From NCBI GenBank assembly GCA_021927905.1, contig BLLK01000022.1, forward strand, positions 1,116,001 to 1,180,000: DNA of 64,000 nucleotides, in the 5' to 3' direction. A program made the translations under genes and the position numbers. The notes under the pieces were generated by a model, which was not told the origin of the DNA, searched no databases, and saw only the letters and a program-made list of their open reading frames with translations. This document shows, one piece after another, positions 59,135 through 64,000 of this stretch; positions within the stretch are counted from its first letter, which is position 1; the number at the start of each line of letters is the position of its first letter. The DNA comes from Chaetoceros tenuissimus. Taxonomy: Eukaryota > Bacillariophyta > Thalassiosirophyceae > Chaetocerotales > Chaetocerotaceae.

Positions 59135-60001
59135 TTAAACAAAAGTTGCATCTTGAAAAGTTAAGAGCAAATTTTTTTGACTCTTTTCAGCTTCACGAAA
59201 ATTTTTAACCAATGGGTTTCTCTCAAAAGACTTTTGAGCTTTTGAAAGAAATTGGACTATGTCCTCTCTGTATTTACTTGTATCGTTTTCTTGTGCAATA
59301 ATCAGTGGTGTGCTTCCTTGCTTTGTAGTCATGTTGATGATACTTTCAGATACGGACAGTAAAAGTTCTGCAACTGGGATTTTTGGTAATGTTCCAGCAA
59401 CTACATGCAAAGGAGACCATCCAGAATAGTCCTGTGAGCAGACTGCCTCTGGGCATACCTTTACAATTTCAGAAATAAGGGAGAAAGATCTACCGTTTGA
59501 GATTGCATACATTAATGGGACTCTCCCCATTCCATCTATGATGCGAGCTCCCTCAGGATGAAGTTTCAAGAGATATGAAATGATTTCATTCTTAACACCA
59601 CTTTTGATAGCAATATGTAGACACCCACGTCTATTTGCAGTTTCTCTCTTTTGAATGGATTCTGGATATGCAAAAATGAGAGCTTCGATGAGCGACAGTG
59701 GAACATCAGCTTTGCTAAGAGCATAGTGAATTGGAAGAGCCTGAGAATCTTCTGGGCAATTCATAAATTGAGGCAATCTCTTCCATTTTCTTCCGTAGTG
59801 GCCTTTTTCTCGGACACGTTCAGTAGCTTCATCCCATCTGTTGTAAAACATGAGCTCGAAGAGATAGTTCGAACCTCTCACAACAGAACTTGCAGCAGAT
59901 GCAACAGATACAGAGCCATCGTCTTCAGGATATTCGTATCTGATTTTAGATTTATGAAACGTATTGATGATGTATTTCGGAGATGGAGGTGCCGTCTTCA
60001 T
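59135..60001 (-). CDS. Ankyrin-repeat protein
   Basis: 288 residues; the first true ATG is 60001. About five degenerate ankyrin units: LPIHYALSKADVPLSLIEALI, GCLHIAIKSGVKNEIISYLLKLHP, VPLMYAISNGRSFSLISEIVKVCP, SPLHVVAGTLPKIPVAELLL and TPLIIAQENDTSKYREDIVQFL. The style HPEGA/CPEAV between helices is common in the many diatom ankyrin proteins. The N-terminus is Ser/Val-rich. Protein-binding role inferred; the partner is unknown. It converges with the DUF4097 gene. Confidence 0.8.
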   Translation of the reverse strand: MKTAPPSPKYIINTFHKSKIRYEYPEDDGSVSVASAASSVVRGSNYLFELMFYNRWDEATERVREKGHYGRKWKRLPQFMNCPEDSQALPIHYALSKADVPLSLIEALIFAYPESIQKRETANRRGCLHIAIKSGVKNEIISYLLKLHPEGARIIDGMGRVPLMYAISNGRSFSLISEIVKVCPEAVCSQDYSGWSPLHVVAGTLPKIPVAELLLSVSESIINMTTKQGSTPLIIAQENDTSKYREDIVQFLSKAQKSFERNPLVKNFREAEKSQKNLLLTFQDATFV

Positions 60002-60458
60002 CGTTGTTTGCTCTATTATGAACAAGTGTGAGAATTTCTTTTTGCGTAGTGAGGTAGCAGTGAGAAAAGAACAAGTGGCATTTTTGGCAATGTAGAAGTG
60101 TCAAGCAAGAAGAAAAATGAATTAAAAAAGGTGCACAACGGACCGGATTGTGCGTTGATGATGTTTTCGCAATTTTTCGTCGTACTTTTTGCCTAAATTT
60201 GCACCAATATGTGTGAGTCCCATATAATGACGAATGCTTTTCAAAAATTTCAAACCCCTTCTTTGTTGTTCCTTGGGAACAATAATGAACTTCAGATATT
60301 GGATGGATTCGTCAACAGCTCGTGCGTTGATAAAGGATCATTGAATATATACGTATCTCATAAAATCTAGAAAAGTTCATACTTATAAGTTTGCTCTGGC
60401 ACAGCAAAAGATTAACCGTCAAGAAAAAGTCAACGCATCAACAATATAATTCGCGGGT
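60002..60458. other. Divergent promoter region with a perfect stem
   Basis: 457 bp between the ankyrin and RING genes. The stem TTGTTCC-TTG-GGAACAA lies at 60266-60282. No coding sequence is seen. Confidence 0.45.
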
Positions 60459-61289
60459 ATGAGTGACTTATGTGCTGCCAATATCACACCTCCAGTATTT
60501 TCCAGTGCCTATGACGACAATAGCACACACTCTGATGAACATGATAGTGAGTACTCCAATGATGATGAATTAGATCTATATGATGAATATGATATTCATA
60601 TAGACCGAAATCGACACCGAAAAAATACCAGAGGGAGTGCTAGAAAAGGGAAAGCAAAAACAAGCAACCATGCTCCGATAAATAAAAAGCAACAAAAAAA
60701 GCTATGTTTAAAGAGATACAATGAAGAGGATTGCAAAACACTATCCAAAAAGAAATTGGCACGTGTGAAAGAATATGAAGCCCAATTACTTGCTAGAAAA
60801 GAAAATATCAGACGGAAAGTAGAGAAGCTCATGGAGAGTTACTATTATGATTGTGAATATAGTGATTACGAATCTTATTGCTCTAGAGGTGAATTACTTC
60901 AAATGGCAGGAATTTTACCTGCTGAAGATCTTGGAATAGAGGAAGGAGAGGGGTATCAAAGGCTATTGGATATTCTAAGTGGAGATGCAAGTATTACTCC
61001 TGAAGACTATGACTTGCTTTTGCAGTTAGATAGTAATAATCACACTGACACTATGGATACGACGATCATAAACCGGATGCCTGAAATAAAGGCTAACGTT
61101 CATGACATTCATTGTGCTGTGAAAGGTAAACAATGTGAAATTTGTTTGGAGGAGTGGGACGACTCTACTATCTTGCGAAAGTTACCATGTGGGCATGCTT
61201 TTTGTAAGGAATGTATAGATTACTGGTTGAGTGAAGTCAATCAAAACTGTCCAAGTTTAGGATGCTTTTGGAGCAATGACAACGCATGA
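60459..61289 (+). CDS. RING-finger protein, putative E3 ubiquitin ligase
   Basis: 276 residues, single exon. The N-terminus is acidic (DEHDSEYSNDDELDLYDEYD), followed by a Lys-rich helix region. The C-terminal RING reads CEICLEEW, then LPCGHAFCKECIDYWL, then CPSLGC. The C3HC4 order is complete but the last pair is spaced CxxxxC instead of the usual CPxC, so the second zinc site may be atypical. The protein ends just after the RING. An E3 ligase role is inferred from the domain; substrate unknown. Confidence 0.8.
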   Translation: MSDLCAANITPPVFSSAYDDNSTHSDEHDSEYSNDDELDLYDEYDIHIDRNRHRKNTRGSARKGKAKTSNHAPINKKQQKKLCLKRYNEEDCKTLSKKKLARVKEYEAQLLARKENIRRKVEKLMESYYYDCEYSDYESYCSRGELLQMAGILPAEDLGIEEGEGYQRLLDILSGDASITPEDYDLLLQLDSNNHTDTMDTTIINRMPEIKANVHDIHCAVKGKQCEICLEEWDDSTILRKLPCGHAFCKECIDYWLSEVNQNCPSLGCFWSNDNA

Positions 61290-61838
61290 AATTTGAAAAA
61301 AGATACTATAAATGATTTCATATAATATTCCATATACGTATATAATCACTCGTCTATGATTTGCCTAACAATTGCATATTCATATGAATATGTCAATTAT
61401 AAACAATGATAACTTGTAAGATCTTGAGTACTTCTTAAATACAATGGAGATTTCATAGCAACGCCAGGAATTAGCCAAAAGATATCGACGAGGAAAAGGT
61501 AGTACTGTAGGTAGGTATCTACGAGTAGTACCACTTGACACCATTTCCCATGTGGAAGAGGTTGACTACACTTTTCCATTGCGTTGGGTTAGGAGATTAT
61601 TACGTTCGTGAACGCAGGACATGACAGGACCTTGGTGGTGACAAGTATGGTACAACATACACATCAAAAATCAAAGCACAAAAGCTATCAATATTTCATG
61701 AAAAAGCTTGGATTATTACCAGCATATATTTCTTGACTGTATTATTTATGGCTATATGCTTGCTATAAAATCTTTGTTGTTCTATTTTCATATCTTTCAG
61801 ACATCGGGTGCAGAAATCTTTTGGAATTATTTTGAAAT
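61290..61838. other. Intergenic, RING gene to NF-YC
   Basis: 549 bp between genes on the same strand. It includes GGTAGTACT with an imperfect inverted copy (about 61498-61531). No ORF or RNA gene is evident. Confidence 0.45.
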
Positions 61839-62834
61839 ATGGCCCAACGAGAGAGTGGTTTTCTAAGCCAACAAAATCCAGCTATCCCAGTGCCTCCAGA
61901 GACATCGGAAGCTGCTGTCAATAGATTGTGGTCGCAATGTGGCAAAGAATTTGAGGAAATGGAAGCTGGTAAGTAAAATATGAATTCCGTTTTAAATGTA
62001 TGCGCTTTATGACATATAATCTAAATAAATAACCAAAATACAAATGCAGAGAAAATGAATTGGAAACAACAAACTCTTCCTTTGGCGAGAATCAAAAAGA
62101 TTATGAAAAGTGAGGAAGTAATATATGTAGCTGAGAGAGAACTGAAACAAGAACTAGATTCATCTGCAGAAGATATGTCGACACAGGCGCAGCCTCCTAG
62201 ATTCATGATAGCTGGGGAAGCTCCAATTCTTTTGGGAAAAGCATGTGAAATGTTGGTAAAGGAGTTAAGTATTAGAGCATGGAAACATACAGAACGTAAT
62301 AGGCGACGAACTTTACAAAAGCAAGATATTCATGCTGCAGTTGGGGAAAGCGAAGTTTACGACTTTTTAATAGATTTTATACCTAGAGTGCATACGAGTA
62401 TACCAGCAAAACAATCGCCAGCGCCTCCAGTTGCGAATGAACCTCCAATGTCGCAACAAGGAGTACAACCACAACAGACAATGTCGTCCCCATTAGCTCA
62501 TGAAATTCCTACAATTAACCACATGCCTAAAATGCAGCATCCTGCTTCTACCATGCAGCATCCTGCTTCCACTGCTCCACCACCTCCTGCCGCACCTCAA
62601 CAAATGCAACAGGTACAACAAATGATATCCTCACCTCAAATACAAAATGGACCATATTCATCCATAATGCAGACTCAAATACCAGCTGAGCAGTCTATTC
62701 AATATTCTCAGCAGATCCATGCCCAACAAATGCAGCGTCAACAACAAACCCAACAGCAGCAGGCGCAAGCGCAGGCACAAACAAATCGACAGCATTTGCA
62801 ATATATGAAAGGAAGTAATGTGGGGGGACAATAA
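61839..62834 (+). CDS. CCAAT-binding factor subunit NF-YC (HAP5)
   Basis: Exons 61839-61968 and 62050-62834 with an 81-nt intron; 304 residues. The first exon ends in FEEMEA, joined to EKMNWKQQTLPLARIKKIMK. The histone fold continues with AGEAPILLGKACEMLVKELSIRAW and RRRTLQKQDIHAAV, then DFLIDFIPR, all diagnostic of NF-YC. Between KKIMK and the second helix there are about 27 extra residues (EEVIYVAERELKQELDSSAED...), where animal and yeast proteins have only a few. The C-terminus is Gln/Met/Pro-rich, a probable activation domain. It pairs with NF-YB and NF-YA at CCAAT boxes. Confidence 0.92.
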
Positions 62835-63037
62835 TAAAACTATTGCTTGGATTCACATCTAAGTAATGTGAGACGAAGAAAAGACTGAGAGATACTTATA
62901 CTAAAAGGGTAAAGATGATAATGAACATAGGGCTAATTCATCGTTTATAATACTATTTTTCAGTGAATAATTTATATGCATGGTTTTCAAAATTTTTACA
63001 AAAGATGAATAGCTCCAATATCATGAAGAGTGATAAG

Positions 63038-64000
63038 TTACAGTCCAAAAAATCCTTCTAATAGTTGGATAGCATTGCGTTCTTGTACTGAGAGTGCAGC
63101 ACCACTTTCGTGAAGCAGATCGTGTGGATTCCTAGAAGCACCAACACCAGTCTGACCTCGGCTGCCGATGACAGAACTTTGATGAGATATGCTTCGCTCT
63201 GCTGGATTCCGATAGTTGCGATTCCGACCTTGTATTGATCCGTCGTACTGTTTGGTGAAGAATGATCGCAAATGTTAGTTTTGAAACGTAAAAATAGTGC
63301 GATTTTCATTTCTGTAAACTTACCTTTCTTTGATAAGCACGAGTGATTTCTTTTTCCTTTGAAAAAATAATTTCCCATAATTTCTGATTTGTAGTCTCTT
63401 CATTTTGAAGTGATTTCTTGAATTCATCCCTTTCCCTAGTAAGTTGCTGACATTTTGCATCCCATAATTGCTCTTGATCTTCAATTTTGCTTTCCAAATC
63501 ATTTCTCTCGAGCATCTGATGTTCAAGCCTATGTTCCATTTCAATATTTGTATTTTTCAACTCAACTATCTCTCTATTTTGCTTCTCAATAATCTTTGTA
63601 AATTCTCTTAGATCTTGAACTTCTGCGTCCAAAAGTCGATCTACGTATAACGTACTGCTAGTCTCTGATGCATGATTATGGTTTTGATGACCAGACTGTA
63701 TATTGTTCATTGGTTTCATGGGACTTTCTCCGTGTGATGAGACTGTGCTTGACCTATGAGGATGTTGCCTAGATTGTGCAATGTTATAGCCTTGCATATT
63801 CTGTTGTCTAGAAACTTGGGTTCCAGACGGTCGCATATTCATATTATTTCGTTGCATGGCACTGGGAGCTGCGGATATGTTGTTCTCTTGAATTTCAACT
63901 TCTTCAGGAAAATAACATTGACGTTCTCGTCTCGCCTTCTCCTCTTTTTGTTGTCTAATTTCTGCCTGTTTTGCTTGTTCTGCACGTCTTTCTGCCTCTT
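63038..64000 (-). CDS. Coiled-coil protein, C-terminal part (continues past right edge)
   Basis: Two exons visible on the minus strand: 64000-63324 and 63247-63038, with a 76-nt intron; about 295 residues in the window. The frame is open to the right edge (EAERRAEQAKQAEIRQQKEEK...), so the N-terminus is missing. It has a Glu/Arg/Gln-rich helix, an Asn/Gln/Ser-rich stretch, then a clear coiled coil (VQDLREFTKIIEKQNREIVELK, EHRLEHQMLERNDLESKIED). The C-terminal exon is Arg/Ser/Gly-rich and ends QLLEGFFGL. I recognise no family. Confidence 0.7.

Overview
The window is nuclear DNA of a photosynthetic stramenopile, almost certainly a diatom. It has fucoxanthin-chlorophyll a/c antenna genes, several bipartite plastid leaders with an ASAFAP-like cleavage site, short GT-AG introns (62-88 nt where I could place them; one doubtful intron of 163 nt) and dense, AT-rich gene packing on both strands. 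A RABL2-type GTPase and secreted Lys/Ser proteins resembling silica-associated proteins hint at a centric species, whose male gametes are flagellate. I find about 37 protein genes, two cut by the window edges. I see no rRNA, tRNA or CRISPR array.

Layout. 1-11.6 kb: alanine racemase (partial), CK2 beta, RNase P/MRP protein POP4/Rpp29, a CDIN1-like TPD nuclease, a TA-flanked inverted-repeat element, a GKWT-motif nuclear protein, RABL2 and TAF6. 11.9-25.3 kb: a calcium-dependent protein kinase, eIF3k, a GCN20/ABCF3-type ABC-F protein, a sulfotransferase, WDR3/UTP12, a second TA-flanked inverted-repeat element, a mitochondrial protein of unknown role and a mitochondrial thioredoxin. 25.4-42 kb: ALG11, a SET-RRM-RS fusion, TACO1/YebC, two head-to-head and nearly identical FCP genes, a DUF1499 protein, the NEDD8 E1 subunit UBA3, fructose-1,6-bisphosphatase and the protein-only RNase P (PRORP).

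42-57 kb is the most unusual part. It holds a plastid SohB-type protease, three small secreted proteins with an RXL motif and a KxxK-periodic Lys/Ser tract, a recent 1.65-kb tandem duplication, and two adjacent FtsZ-family genes with plastid-type leaders. One of these FtsZ proteins is a 1642-residue fusion: leader, possible membrane segment, about 730 residues of coiled coil with internal 84-residue repeats, then a C-terminal FtsZ domain. Both FtsZ-like proteins have degenerate T7 catalytic loops, and both genes carry an E2F-like TTTTGGCG motif about 150 bp upstream of the start. An INSIG-like/DnaJ-zinc-finger protein lies just upstream. I infer a plastid-division or plastid-cytoskeleton locus.

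57-64 kb: a FAM185A/DUF4097-like protein, an ankyrin protein, a RING protein, NF-YC with an enlarged histone-fold loop, and a coiled-coil protein running off the right edge.
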